A DNA stretch of 64,000 nucleotides. Source: an uncultured Sphingopyxis sp. Its GTDB lineage: Bacteria > Pseudomonadota > Alphaproteobacteria > Sphingomonadales > Sphingomonadaceae. Location of the stretch: the NCBI RefSeq assembly GCF_900078365.1, contig NZ_LT598653.1, forward strand, positions 3,286,001-3,350,000, written 5' to 3'. This document shows, one piece after another, positions 15,575-23,609 of the stretch. Each line of letters starts with the position of its first letter. Position 1 is the stretch's first letter. The notes beneath the pieces are model-generated. The model did no database searches. It saw only the letters and a program-made list of their open reading frames with translations, and was not told the origin of the DNA. The position numbers and the translations under genes are program-made.

Positions 15575-17803
15575 ATGCGACTTTCGACCAAGGCCCTGAG
15601 CGGCACCGCTCTCGCCCTCGCCCTCGCCTCGCCCGCCGCCGCTTGGGCGCAGGACGGCGACACCGGCTTCGGCGAAGAGATCGTCGTGACCGCGCAGAAA
15701 CGAACGCAGTCGCTGATCGACGTGCCGCAATCGGTGTCGGTCGTGTCGGGCGCGACGCTCGAACAGCAGGGCGCGACCAATTTCGCCGATTACCTCAAAA
15801 ATGTCCCGAGCCTGCAGCTCGTGCAGGGCACGCCCGGTCAGGGGCGGCTCGTGCTGCGCGGCATCAACACCGGCGGCGTCGCCTCGACCGTCGCGGTCTA
15901 TGTCGACGAGACGCCCTTCGGGTCGAGCACCGGCCTTGCCAACGGGTCCGAACTCGCGGGCGATTTCGACAGCTTCGACATCGCGCGGATCGAGGTGCTG
16001 CGCGGCCCGCAGGGGACGCTCTATGGCGCGAGTTCGCTCGGCGGCCTGCTCAAATTCGTCACCAACCAACCCTCGACTTCGGGCTTCGAGGCGAAGGCGC
16101 TCGGCGGGGTCGAGTTCACCGACGGCGGCGACGCCTCGTACCGCGGCGCGGCGATGGTCAACGTCCCGATCGGCGAGACATTGGCGTTTCGCGCGTCGGG
16201 GTCTTACCGCAAGCAGGGCGGCTATATCGACTCGATCGGCACCGCCGGATCGAACGTCCGCAGCAACATCAATGATTTCGAAAATTACGGCGGGCGCGCG
16301 TCGCTGCTCTGGAAACCCGGCGCCGGCCTCAGCGTCCGGCTGAGCGCGCTGGTCCAGAATCTCTACGTCGATGCGCCGGGCATCGTCGAGGCCGACCCGG
16401 CGACGCTGGAGCCGCTCTATGGCGGCCTGACCCAGTCCGAATATCTGCCGACCTTCAGCGATGTGAAATACCGGCTCTATAACGGCACGATCGATTATGA
16501 TTTCGGCGGCGTCACGCTGACCTCGGCGACGAGCTATGGCGAGCAGCTCCAGTCGTTTCGCGCCGATTATACCGCCAATCTGTCGGCGGCGCTCGGCGGC
16601 TCCTATGTCTATTTCGACCAGCAGACCGAGAATCGCAAATGGACGCAGGAGCTGCGCCTCGCATCGAACGGCGGCGGTGTCCTCGAATGGATGGTCGGCG
16701 GCTATTACACCCACGAAAAGGCGCGGATCTTCCAGAATCTGAAAAGCGCGGTGCCGGGGACGCCCGGCGTGCTGACGCCGATCGACCTGCCCTTCGACTA
16801 CGCGGTATTCCATCTCGATTCGCGCTATGAGGAGATCGCGGGCTTCGCCAATGCGACGCTGCATCTGTCGCGCTGGTTCGACATGGATTTCGGCGGCCGG
16901 TACAGCCACAACAGCCAGCGCGCCGAACAGGTGACCGATGGCGTGCTGCTCGGCGCGGCGGCGATCGACGGGCTGCGCTCTTCCGACAATGTCTTCACCT
17001 GGTCGGTCGCGCCGAAAATCAAGTTCGGCGATCGGGCATCGCTCTATGCCCGCGTCGCCAAGGGTTACCGCCCCGGCGGCCCGAACGTCATCCCGATCGG
17101 CTCGCCGCCGGGCACGCCGACGACCTTCGAGCCCGACACCGTCACCAGCTATGAAATCGGGTTCAAAGGCGACACCGCCGACCGCAGCGCCTCGATCGAG
17201 GCGGCGCTCTATCATATCGACTGGCAGGACATTCAGCTCGCGGCGGTAGTCAACGGCTTCGGCGTCAATGTGAACGGAACGAGCGCCGAGGTCGACGGCG
17301 CCGAAATCGTCGCGACGCTGCGGCCGGCGCGGGGCTTCACCACGTCGATCGGCTTCACCTACACCGACGCGCGGCTCAGCGGCGACACCGACCCGGTCGC
17401 GGTCGGCGCGGTGAAGGGCGACCGCCTGCCCTTCACCCCCAAATATGCCGTCAGCCTCAACGCCGATTACCAGTGGGATCTGGGATCGGACGTCAGTGCG
17501 TCGATCGGCGGCTCGATCCGCTCGCTCTCGCGGCAAAGCGGCGGCTTCGACCCCGCCTATCGCGCCCTATACGGCTATTTCGCACGCGTGGACGCCTATG
17601 AGGTCGTCGATTTGCGCGCCGGGCTCGACTTCGGCCGCTATGCGCTGAGCGCCTATGCCAATAATCTGACGAACAGCCGGGGGATCACCTCGACGCAGGC
17701 GCTGCTCGGCGTCGCGGGATTGCCGCGCAACGCCAATGGCGCGCTCGGGACCGGCATCATCCGGCCGCGCACGATCGGCGTCAACGCGACGGTGGCTTTT
17801 TGA
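15575..17803 (+). CDS. TonB-dependent outer-membrane receptor
   Basis: A 742-residue receptor. The signal peptide ends near AAAWAQDG (about residue 28); the TonB-box-like EEIVVTAQKR comes next. The plug contains DVPQSVSVVSG and IEVLRGPQGTLYGASSLGG (about 141-159), and a beta-barrel follows to the end, including the barrel motif YARVAKGYRPGGPN. The ATG at 15575 has GAGGGGA six bases upstream. Receptors with IEVLRGPQGTLYG plugs are abundant in sphingomonads and import siderophores, sugars or aromatics. The ligand here is unknown. Confidence 0.92.
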   Translation: MRLSTKALSGTALALALASPAAAWAQDGDTGFGEEIVVTAQKRTQSLIDVPQSVSVVSGATLEQQGATNFADYLKNVPSLQLVQGTPGQGRLVLRGINTGGVASTVAVYVDETPFGSSTGLANGSELAGDFDSFDIARIEVLRGPQGTLYGASSLGGLLKFVTNQPSTSGFEAKALGGVEFTDGGDASYRGAAMVNVPIGETLAFRASGSYRKQGGYIDSIGTAGSNVRSNINDFENYGGRASLLWKPGAGLSVRLSALVQNLYVDAPGIVEADPATLEPLYGGLTQSEYLPTFSDVKYRLYNGTIDYDFGGVTLTSATSYGEQLQSFRADYTANLSAALGGSYVYFDQQTENRKWTQELRLASNGGGVLEWMVGGYYTHEKARIFQNLKSAVPGTPGVLTPIDLPFDYAVFHLDSRYEEIAGFANATLHLSRWFDMDFGGRYSHNSQRAEQVTDGVLLGAAAIDGLRSSDNVFTWSVAPKIKFGDRASLYARVAKGYRPGGPNVIPIGSPPGTPTTFEPDTVTSYEIGFKGDTADRSASIEAALYHIDWQDIQLAAVVNGFGVNVNGTSAEVDGAEIVATLRPARGFTTSIGFTYTDARLSGDTDPVAVGAVKGDRLPFTPKYAVSLNADYQWDLGSDVSASIGGSIRSLSRQSGGFDPAYRALYGYFARVDAYEVVDLRAGLDFGRYALSAYANNLTNSRGITSTQALLGVAGLPRNANGALGTGIIRPRTIGVNATVAF

Positions 17804-17851
17804 GGCGGCTCGCTTATCAGCGGCGCACACGCTATCGCAGATGATCGAGGG

Positions 17852-18472
17852 ATGACGAGGACCGCGACCAGACCCCGGCGCAGCCAGGCCGACCGCAGCG
17901 CCGCGACGCGCGCCAAGGTGCTCGCGGCCGCACGCGACGTGCTGTGCTCGCAGGGCTATTCGGGCGCGACGATGCTCGCGATCCGCGACGCGGCGGGGAT
18001 GAGCCTCGGCGCCATCCAGCATCAATTCCCGACGAAGGCGAAGCTGATGGCCGCGGTCGCCGCCGAATTCGCCGCCTATCGCACCCGCATCTATGCCGAA
18101 GCCATCCGCGCCGGCGCGACACCCCGGCAGTCGATGGAAAATCTGATCGACGCCAACTACCAGATGGTCAGCCGCCCCGAGATGGCGGCGGTGCTCGAAA
18201 TCCATCTCGCGCGGCGCAACGATCCCGATCTCGACCAGGAGGTCGGACCGAGCGCGCGGCGCTTCGACCGCAGGGTCCGCTTGTGGGGCCATCTGATCCT
18301 GCGCGCGGCGGGCATCGACAATGACGAGGCGTATCAGACGCTGCAATTGCTCAACAACGCGGTCACGCGCGGCCTGACGGTCGAATATATCCGCAATCCC
18401 GACATGGCGCTGATCGAGCGGTCGGTGGCGATATGGAAACGCCAGATGCTCGAACTGGTCTTCGGCCCTTGA
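17852..18472 (+). CDS. TetR/AcrR family regulator
   Basis: A 206-residue protein with an N-terminal helix-turn-helix region (VLAAARDVLCSQGYSGATMLAIRDAAGMSLGAIQHQFPTK begins near residue 30) and a ligand-binding C-terminal domain. It lies 48 bp after the TonB receptor in the same direction, so it probably controls the hydrolase/receptor unit and perhaps the divergent MFS/amidase unit. Confidence 0.87.
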   Translation: MTRTATRPRRSQADRSAATRAKVLAAARDVLCSQGYSGATMLAIRDAAGMSLGAIQHQFPTKAKLMAAVAAEFAAYRTRIYAEAIRAGATPRQSMENLIDANYQMVSRPEMAAVLEIHLARRNDPDLDQEVGPSARRFDRRVRLWGHLILRAAGIDNDEAYQTLQLLNNAVTRGLTVEYIRNPDMALIERSVAIWKRQMLELVFGP

Positions 18473-18487
18473 CGAAGCCGGGAAGCT

Positions 18488-18631
18488 CTAGGCGTCCGTT
18501 TCGCGCTTGGCGGCCTTTTCCTCCCGCAGCCGGTTTTCGCGCATCGCCAGTTCTTCGTAGCGGCAAAGCGGCACCGGGGGCTTTGCGGGGCGATCGGGCC
18601 GGGTTTCGGGGTGCGGTTTCCTGTCTCGCAT
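18488..18631 (-). CDS. Possible small basic protein (47 aa)
   Basis: An ATG frame of 47 codons encodes a highly charged peptide beginning MRDRKPHPETRPDRPAK and ending REEKAAKRETDA, with one Cys. It is too short for homology recognition by eye. The only support is its isolated position between a regulator gene and a terminator; a GGAG lies upstream but about 12 bases from the ATG. Confidence 0.3.
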   Translation of the reverse strand: MRDRKPHPETRPDRPAKPPVPLCRYEELAMRENRLREEKAAKRETDA

Positions 18632-18668
18632 CGCCGCAGTCTACTCCACCCGCCGCGCAGAAACAAAT

Positions 18669-18696
18669 GGGGCGGCCCCGCGTCGAGGGCCGCCCC
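18669..18696 (-). terminator. Strong hairpin terminator after the secreted-protein gene
   Basis: A perfect 10-bp stem GGGGCGGCCC/GGGCCGCCCC with an 8-base loop. Read on the minus strand it is followed by ATTTGTTT, so it fits a rho-independent terminator for the gene ending at 18769. The plus-strand side has AGTTTTG and may work in both directions. Confidence 0.75.
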
Positions 18697-18768
18697 AGTT
18701 TTGTGGATCCGTCGGGGAGAGGGAGAGGACGGTTCCGGAGATTGGTGTCGGTTGTCTAGCGCAGCAGA

Positions 18769-19104
18769 TTAACGCGAGGCCATCTGGCTGTCGGTTTCGA
18801 CTTCGGCGACGCCGGCGATCTTGAGCGCGGCGCGGAACTGCTTGGCGGCGGCGCGTTCGTTGCCCGCTTCGCACAGCTTCTTGCCGGTCGAAACGAAACG
18901 CTTGGCGCTCGACTGCTTGCTGCCCTCGACGCCGCTTGCGGCGACATGCGCCTGTTCGGCGAGCCCGGCGCAGCGATAATCGCCGCCCGACTGGGCATAA
19001 GCGGGGGTCGCCGATGCCATCAGGCCGGTGAAGGCGAGCGCCGAAGCGGCGACGATGGCGAAGGCGGTGGGAAAGCGGCGGAAAGAGGAGAGCTGATAGG
19101 ACAT
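18769..19104 (-). CDS. Small secreted protein of unknown function
   Basis: A 111-residue protein. A signal peptide is clear: basic FRRFPT, then hydrophobic AFAIVAASALAFTGLMASA and a cleavage site at AYAQ. The mature part of about 75 residues has two Cys (in YRCAG and KLCEAG) that could form a disulfide. It is Ala/Lys-rich and probably helical, with a weak resemblance to a tetratricopeptide-like helix pair. The start has AGGA nine bases upstream. It diverges from a LysR gene, which may control it. Confidence 0.7.
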   Translation of the reverse strand: MSYQLSSFRRFPTAFAIVAASALAFTGLMASATPAYAQSGGDYRCAGLAEQAHVAASGVEGSKQSSAKRFVSTGKKLCEAGNERAAAKQFRAALKIAGVAEVETDSQMASR

Positions 19105-19130
19105 GGGAGAGGTTCCTTTCGTTTCGTTGT

Positions 19131-19153
19131 GCAACCTTTATAGGTGCGGTTGC
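19131..19153. promoter_or_regulatory. LysR-type operator candidate
   Basis: GCAACC and GGTTGC form a perfect inverted repeat with an 11-bp spacer, the usual geometry of a LysR-family box. It sits between the divergent secreted-protein gene and the LysR gene. TATAAT at 19171-19176 is a likely -10 for the LysR gene. Confidence 0.5.
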
Positions 19154-19187
19154 GCACTTAGATAATCCTCTATAATCTGCAAGTGCT

Positions 19188-20114
19188 TTGAAGCAGGATT
19201 TAACAATCCCCCAAGGGGCGCTCGACGGGATCGAAGCCTTCCTGCGTGTCGCGGAAAGGCGCAGCTTTTCCGCCGCCGCCGCCGACCTCGGCGTCTCGCC
19301 CTCGGCGATCAGCCAGACGATCAAGACACTCGAAGCGCGCGTGGGTGCGCCCTTGTTCATGCGCACGACGCGCAGCGTCGGCCTGACGCAGGCGGGCGAG
19401 ATGTTCCTCGAGCGCGCGGCGCCCGCCTATTCGGGGCTCGCCGACGCCTATGAGGCGGCGCGCAACCTCGGCAACCGGCCCGCGGGACGGCTGCGGATCA
19501 ACCTGATGCGCGGCGCGGTGCAGCCTTTGTTCGAGCCGATCATCGCGGGTTTCTGCGAAACCTATCCCGATATCGAGCTCGAGATTTACGCCGACGATGC
19601 CTTGGCGGACCTCAGCGCCGGGGGTTTCGACGCCGGGGTGCGGATGGGCGAATCGCTCGACGCCGACGTCATCGCGGTCCGCCTGACCGGCCCCTTTCGC
19701 TTCGTCGTCGCGGCGGCGCCCGCCTATCTGGACAAGCACGGCCGCCCCGAAACGCCCGAGGAGTTGCGCGACCATCGCTGCATCCGCTTTCGCCTCGCGA
19801 CGGGCGCGCTGATGCCGTGGACGTTCGAGAAGGGAAACCGCGAATATGACGTCGGCGTCACCGGGCCGGTGATCGTCAACGACTGGATCGCCGCGCTCGT
19901 CGCGATCCGCGCCGGCGTCGCGATGGGCATGATGGCCGAGCCGATGGCGAAGGCGATGGTCGCAAGCGGCGAGCTCGAACTGGTGCTCACCGACTATTGC
20001 GCCGCGACCTCGGGGCTTTTCCTTTATTATCCGGGGCGCAAGCAGGTCATGCCCAAGCTGCGCGCGTTCATCGATTATGTGCGCGAATATCTGCCCGACG
20101 AGATCACAGGCTGA
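19188..20114 (+). CDS. LysR family transcriptional regulator
   Basis: A 308-residue regulator. The N-terminal winged helix (LDGIEAFLRVAERRSFSAAA, about residues 12-31, then the recognition helix SPSAISQTIKTLE) is followed by a periplasmic-binding-protein-like effector domain. The start is a TTG at 19188, the only usual start codon before the helix-turn-helix. A TATAAT ends 11 bp upstream, so the mRNA may be nearly leaderless. Effector and targets are unknown; the divergent secreted-protein gene is the nearest candidate target. Confidence 0.85.
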   Translation: MKQDLTIPQGALDGIEAFLRVAERRSFSAAAADLGVSPSAISQTIKTLEARVGAPLFMRTTRSVGLTQAGEMFLERAAPAYSGLADAYEAARNLGNRPAGRLRINLMRGAVQPLFEPIIAGFCETYPDIELEIYADDALADLSAGGFDAGVRMGESLDADVIAVRLTGPFRFVVAAAPAYLDKHGRPETPEELRDHRCIRFRLATGALMPWTFEKGNREYDVGVTGPVIVNDWIAALVAIRAGVAMGMMAEPMAKAMVASGELELVLTDYCAATSGLFLYYPGRKQVMPKLRAFIDYVREYLPDEITG

Positions 20115-20158
20115 GCCTGCAGGGGATGGCGGCCCGGCGTGGAAACAAATCCCTTTGC

Positions 20159-20183
20159 CGCCAGCAGAAAATTTGCGCTGGCG
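20159..20183. promoter_or_regulatory. Inverted repeat upstream of the TauE/SafE gene
   Basis: CGCCAGC and GCTGGCG form a perfect 7-bp inverted repeat with an AT-rich 11-bp centre, 53 bp before the exporter ATG. It has LysR-box geometry and may be an operator; it could also be a weak hairpin after the LysR gene. Confidence 0.35.
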
Positions 20184-20236
20184 CATCGCCGCAAATCCCG
20201 GCAGCAAGTTGTCAACCAAAAGAGTTGGGATGAAAC

Positions 20237-21004
20237 ATGATTGATCTTGCGGCCATCGACTTTACCGCGCTCCTGCCGTTCATCCTCATCGGCTTCGCGG
20301 CGCAGCTCGTCGACGGCGCGCTCGGGATGGCGTTCGGGGTGATCTGCAACACCTTGCTCGTCGCAGTGCTCGGCGTCCCGCCCGCGACCGCGTCGGCGCG
20401 CATCCACGTCGTCGAGATTTTCACCACCGGCGTGTCGGGGCTGAGCCATGTGTTCCATCGCAACATCGACTGGCCGCTCTTCTTTCGCCTGCTGATCCCC
20501 GGGGTGATCGGCGGGGTGCTCGGCGCCTATGTGCTGTCGTCGCTGCACGCCGAGGTCGTGAAACCCTTCGTGCTCGGCTATCTCGTGCTGATCGGCATCT
20601 GGTTGCTGATCCGCGGCGTGCTGTATCCGCCCAAATTTTCCAAACCCAAGGTCGTCGGGCCGCTTGCGGTCGTCGGCGGCTTCCTCGACGCCGCGGGCGG
20701 CGGCGGCTGGGGCCCGGTCGTGACCTCGAACCTGCTCGTCCAGGGCGGCGAACCGCGCAAGGTCGTCGGCACGGTCAACAGCGTCGAATTCTTCCTGGCG
20801 GTCGCGGTTTCGCTCGCCTTTATCTGGCACCTCGGCATCGACGATATTCTCGGCCCGACGCTCGGCCTGATCATCGGCGGCGTCGTCGCCGCCCCGATCG
20901 GCGCAATGATGGCGAAACGCTTCTCGCCCAAGGTCATGCTGATGCTGGTCGGCACCGTGCTGACCGCGACGAGCGCGTTCGGGCTGTACAAGGCGCTGGC
21001 TTGA
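20237..21004 (+). CDS. Sulfite exporter TauE/SafE family (TSUP) membrane protein
   Basis: A 255-residue inner-membrane protein with about eight hydrophobic segments in two halves. The family repeats are visible as DGALGMAFGVICNTLL near residue 28 and GGFLDAAGGGGWGPVVTSNLL near residue 152. TSUP proteins move small organosulfur or carboxylate anions. No sulfur-metabolism gene is adjacent, so the substrate is open. Confidence 0.88.
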   Translation: MIDLAAIDFTALLPFILIGFAAQLVDGALGMAFGVICNTLLVAVLGVPPATASARIHVVEIFTTGVSGLSHVFHRNIDWPLFFRLLIPGVIGGVLGAYVLSSLHAEVVKPFVLGYLVLIGIWLLIRGVLYPPKFSKPKVVGPLAVVGGFLDAAGGGGWGPVVTSNLLVQGGEPRKVVGTVNSVEFFLAVAVSLAFIWHLGIDDILGPTLGLIIGGVVAAPIGAMMAKRFSPKVMLMLVGTVLTATSAFGLYKALA

Positions 21005-21030
21005 CGATGGGGTGACGGCGGGTTTGACCT

Positions 21031-21169
21031 TAATCCTCCCTGTGGCGAAGCCATGGGGAGGTGGCAGCCCGTGGGGCTGACGGGAGGGGCTATAGCGCGA
21101 GGTTCCGCCCCTCCACCATCGCCTACGGCGACGGTCCCCCTCCCCATGCCTACGGCACAGGGAGGATGT
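21031..21169. repeat. CCTCCCTGTGGC-type inverted repeat, copy 1
   Basis: Arms ATCCTCCCTGTGGCGAAGCC and GGCACAGGGAGGAT face each other around GGGGAGG/CCTCCCC inner palindromes. A second copy is at 37250-37386. Confidence 0.75.
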
Positions 21170-21176
21170 TTCGTTC

Positions 21177-21262
21177 ATCGTCGCCCCGGACTTGATCCGG
21201 GGTCCACGACGACGGTGCGATCATGGATCCCGGATCAAGTCCGGGATGACGAAAGACCGGAA
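21177..21262. repeat. REP-like inverted repeat (CCCGGACTTGATCCGGG type), copy 1
   Basis: Two palindromic arms with CCGGACTTGATCCGG and CCGGATCAAGTCCGG face each other with TCGTC/GACGA outer ends. A second copy lies at 43590-43675. Confidence 0.75.
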
Positions 21263-21291
21263 ACGACCGGTTGCGGACACAAGCCGAACGG

Positions 21292-21450
21292 CTAATTGCG
21301 GTCGGCGCAGTGCTGATTTCGTGTCGTAAATGCTATGACAACTCCGCCCTCGTCGGAACACCGGTCGGCGCGTAGGACCGCGATTGCGACGCCCACGAAA
21401 AGCAATGCCGCAATCAATACGATCAAGAACAGAGGGCGATAGCGTTTCAT
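21292..21450 (-). CDS. Small single-pass membrane protein (52 aa)
   Basis: Starts MKRYRPLF, then one strong transmembrane helix (FLIVLIAALLFVGVAIAVL), then a short polar tail with two Cys (DRCSDE, NQHCADRN). This gives a cytoplasmic basic end and a periplasmic tail. An in-frame TTG at 21477 would add nine residues. Function is unknown. Confidence 0.5.
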   Translation of the reverse strand: MKRYRPLFLIVLIAALLFVGVAIAVLRADRCSDEGGVVIAFTTRNQHCADRN

Positions 21451-21516
21451 GTCCTGGGATTTATCGTCAGCCTGCAATGAGCGTCAACGTCCGCTCACCA
21501 CCCCCAAAGCCGCCGA

Positions 21517-22068
21517 TCAATTCGCCGGCCGCGTCTCGTCGATCTTGTCGACCCATTCGGGGAAGAAGCTCGGCTCGCGCGCCGACCAGCCAGGGGCGGT
21601 GGCGGCGGCTTCGCTGATCGACTGGAGCAGGATCTTGCGCTTGTCGGGATGAAGGTGCGGCAGCGAGGCGGCGGCGCAGAAGGCGCCGGGAAGCCACGGC
21701 CGCGCGTGCGCGCCGAGCAGCCGTTCGTAGAGGAAGCGATAGGAGGCGAAGCCCGGCAAACGGTCCTGCCCGAGGTCGAACGCCGACACCGCGATCAGGG
21801 GCGCCATGAAGCCTTCGAGCGCGTCGAGCCCGCTGTCGTCGGGAATATGCGCGCGCACCTCGCCGAGCCGCTGGTAGACGCGCGCCTGGACGCGAATCGC
21901 GGTTTCCTCGACCATGTCGCGCGACCAGCGCGCGATCGCATCGTCGCGTTCGAGCCCGATGTCGAGCGAACGGCGGATATAGCGCTGGGTCGCCGCGGGA
22001 AAGCCCGCAAATTCCTTGATTTCGGAAAGGGACAGGTCGCCTGCGGCCGGTCCTGAACGCGTCGCCAT
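21517..22068 (-). CDS. Conserved-looking hypothetical protein (183 aa)
   Basis: No family was recognised. It is soluble, starts MATRSGPAAGDLSLSEIKEF and contains a helical segment RRSLDIGLERDDAIARWSRDMVEETAIRVQ split over residues 35-65, and an aromatic-rich middle (GFASYRFLYERLL). The ATG at 22068 has GGGAG seven bases upstream; codons further out lack such a site. An inverted repeat TGGTTA-N9-TAACCA at 22140-22160 may be its operator. A competing frame over the same bases is less protein-like. Confidence 0.6.
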   Translation of the reverse strand: MATRSGPAAGDLSLSEIKEFAGFPAATQRYIRRSLDIGLERDDAIARWSRDMVEETAIRVQARVYQRLGEVRAHIPDDSGLDALEGFMAPLIAVSAFDLGQDRLPGFASYRFLYERLLGAHARPWLPGAFCAAASLPHLHPDKRKILLQSISEAAATAPGWSAREPSFFPEWVDKIDETRPAN

Positions 22069-22225
22069 GGTCATGCTCCCGCTCGGCGCCCGGGGAGCCA
22101 TCCCCCCGGAGGCCTGCATCCAACAGTCTGTCACCATATTGGTTAGTGGCAGGTTAACCATGGTGTCGGGACACGTTCAGCAAATCACGGGGCGTTGCGC
22201 GATGCCGCGACGGGGCCTAATCAGC

Positions 22226-22247
22226 GTGTCTTGAAGCCATAAGACAC
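22226..22247. promoter_or_regulatory. Inverted repeat upstream of the KAS III-like gene
   Basis: GTGTCTT and AAGACAC are a perfect 7-bp inverted repeat with an 8-bp spacer, ending 13 bp before the ATG. This fits a repressor site. No regulator gene is adjacent. Confidence 0.45.
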
Positions 22248-22260
22248 ACGCAGGTCCACC

Positions 22261-23397
22261 ATGCCCAACGCACCGCAGCCGGTCATTTCCGCAACCGGCC
22301 TTTTCACCCCCGCCGAAGCGATCTCCAACGAAGAACTTGTCGCCAGTTTTAACGCGTATGTTGCGCTGCACAATAGAGAAAATGCGGCGGCCATCGCAGC
22401 GGGTGATGCACCCGAACTGACTGAATCGAATGTCGAATTCATCGAGAAGGCCAGCGGGATCGGATCGCGTTTCGTCGTCGACAAGGCAGGCATTCTCGAT
22501 CCGAAACACATGGCCCCGCGTATCGCCGAACGCGGCAACGACGAGCTGTCGATCCTTGCCGAAATCGGCGTCGCGGCGGCGAAAGACGCGCTGGCGCGCG
22601 CGGGGCGCGACGCGACCAACGTCGATGCGGTGCTGTGCGCCGCGTCGAACATGCAGCGCCCCTATCCGGCGATGGCGGTCGAGATCCAGGACGCGCTGGG
22701 CATCGACGGCTTCGCCTTCGACATGAACGTCGCCTGCTCATCGGCGACCTTCGGCATCCAGACCGCCGCCGACTATATCCGCGCGGGCCATGCTAAGAGC
22801 GTGCTCGTCGTGAACCCCGAAATCTGTTCGGGGCATTTGAACTGGCGCGACCGCGACAGCCATTTCATCTTCGGCGACGTCGCGACCGCGATTCTGGTCG
22901 AGGACAAGGATATTGCTCCCGAGGGACATTGGGACATTCTCGGCACCAAGCTCAAGACCGTCTTTTCGAACAACATCCGCAACAATTTCGGCTTCCTGAA
23001 CCGCGCGCACGGCGGCATCGACCAGTCGGGGCCGAAGACCGACAAGCTTTTCGTCCAGGAAGGCCGCAAGGTGTTCAAGGAAGTCGTGCCGATGGTCGCG
23101 AACATGATCGTCGAGCAGATGGAGCTGCTCGGCCTCGAAGGCGGCGACATGCGGCGGCTGTGGCTGCACCAGGCGAACGCCAATATGAACCGGCTGATCG
23201 CCCAAAGGGTTCTGGGACACGAGGCGAGCGCGGACGAGAGCCCGACGGTGCTCGATACCTATGGCAACACGTCGAGCGCGGGGTCGATCATCGCCTTTCA
23301 CCTGCACCATGAGGATTTGGCGGCGGGGGATACCGGGCTGATCTGCTCGTTCGGCGCGGGCTATTCGGCGGGGACGGTGTTCGTCCGGAAGACCTGA
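22261..23397 (+). CDS. Beta-ketoacyl-ACP synthase III-like condensing enzyme
   Basis: A 378-residue thiolase-fold enzyme. The KAS III triad is visible: Cys159 in NVACSSATFG, His303 in WLHQANANMNRLI and Asn336 in YGNTSSAGS. It is longer than FabH (about 320 residues) because of an insert near residues 35-65. This resembles the FabH-like paralogues that use fatty acyl-CoA as primer rather than acetyl-CoA. It stands alone, so it may not be the main fatty-acid initiation enzyme. Confidence 0.87.
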   Translation: MPNAPQPVISATGLFTPAEAISNEELVASFNAYVALHNRENAAAIAAGDAPELTESNVEFIEKASGIGSRFVVDKAGILDPKHMAPRIAERGNDELSILAEIGVAAAKDALARAGRDATNVDAVLCAASNMQRPYPAMAVEIQDALGIDGFAFDMNVACSSATFGIQTAADYIRAGHAKSVLVVNPEICSGHLNWRDRDSHFIFGDVATAILVEDKDIAPEGHWDILGTKLKTVFSNNIRNNFGFLNRAHGGIDQSGPKTDKLFVQEGRKVFKEVVPMVANMIVEQMELLGLEGGDMRRLWLHQANANMNRLIAQRVLGHEASADESPTVLDTYGNTSSAGSIIAFHLHHEDLAAGDTGLICSFGAGYSAGTVFVRKT

Positions 23398-23423
23398 TGA
23401 TGGGGCCGGCGTTCGATTAGTTT

Positions 23424-23597
23424 GATTCACGCGAAGACGCGAAGACGCGAAGAAGAGGGCTGCGGAATGCGTCGTGGACCTATTTCGTGCCGAAGGCACG
23501 TTTTTACGGCGTCATGGACGAGAACTGGCACTTCGTGCCGTTTCGATCGACCCTCTCGGTCCTTCTTCGCGTCTTCGCGTCTTCGCGTGAACCCTTT
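23424..23597. repeat. GAAGACGCGAAGACGCG inverted repeat pair
   Basis: TTCACGCGAAGACGCGAAG at the left and CTTCGCGTCTTCGCGTGAA at the right are inverted copies about 120 bp apart, each containing a short GACGCGAA tandem. The arms enclose non-coding sequence. This explains the gap between the condensing-enzyme gene and chaA. Confidence 0.75.
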
Positions 23598-23609
23598 CAA
23601 ACGCGACGG

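Noticed and set aside
15245..17536. A 763-codon minus-strand frame over the hydrolase and first TonB receptor.
   Set aside because: Composition is repetitive Arg/Asp/Ala and no motif is found; the plus-strand genes are well supported.
21467..22123. A second 218-codon frame overlapping the hypothetical gene at 21517-22068.
   Set aside because: It is Arg-rich and lacks a ribosome-binding site, while the chosen frame has ordinary amino-acid composition and a GGGAG site.
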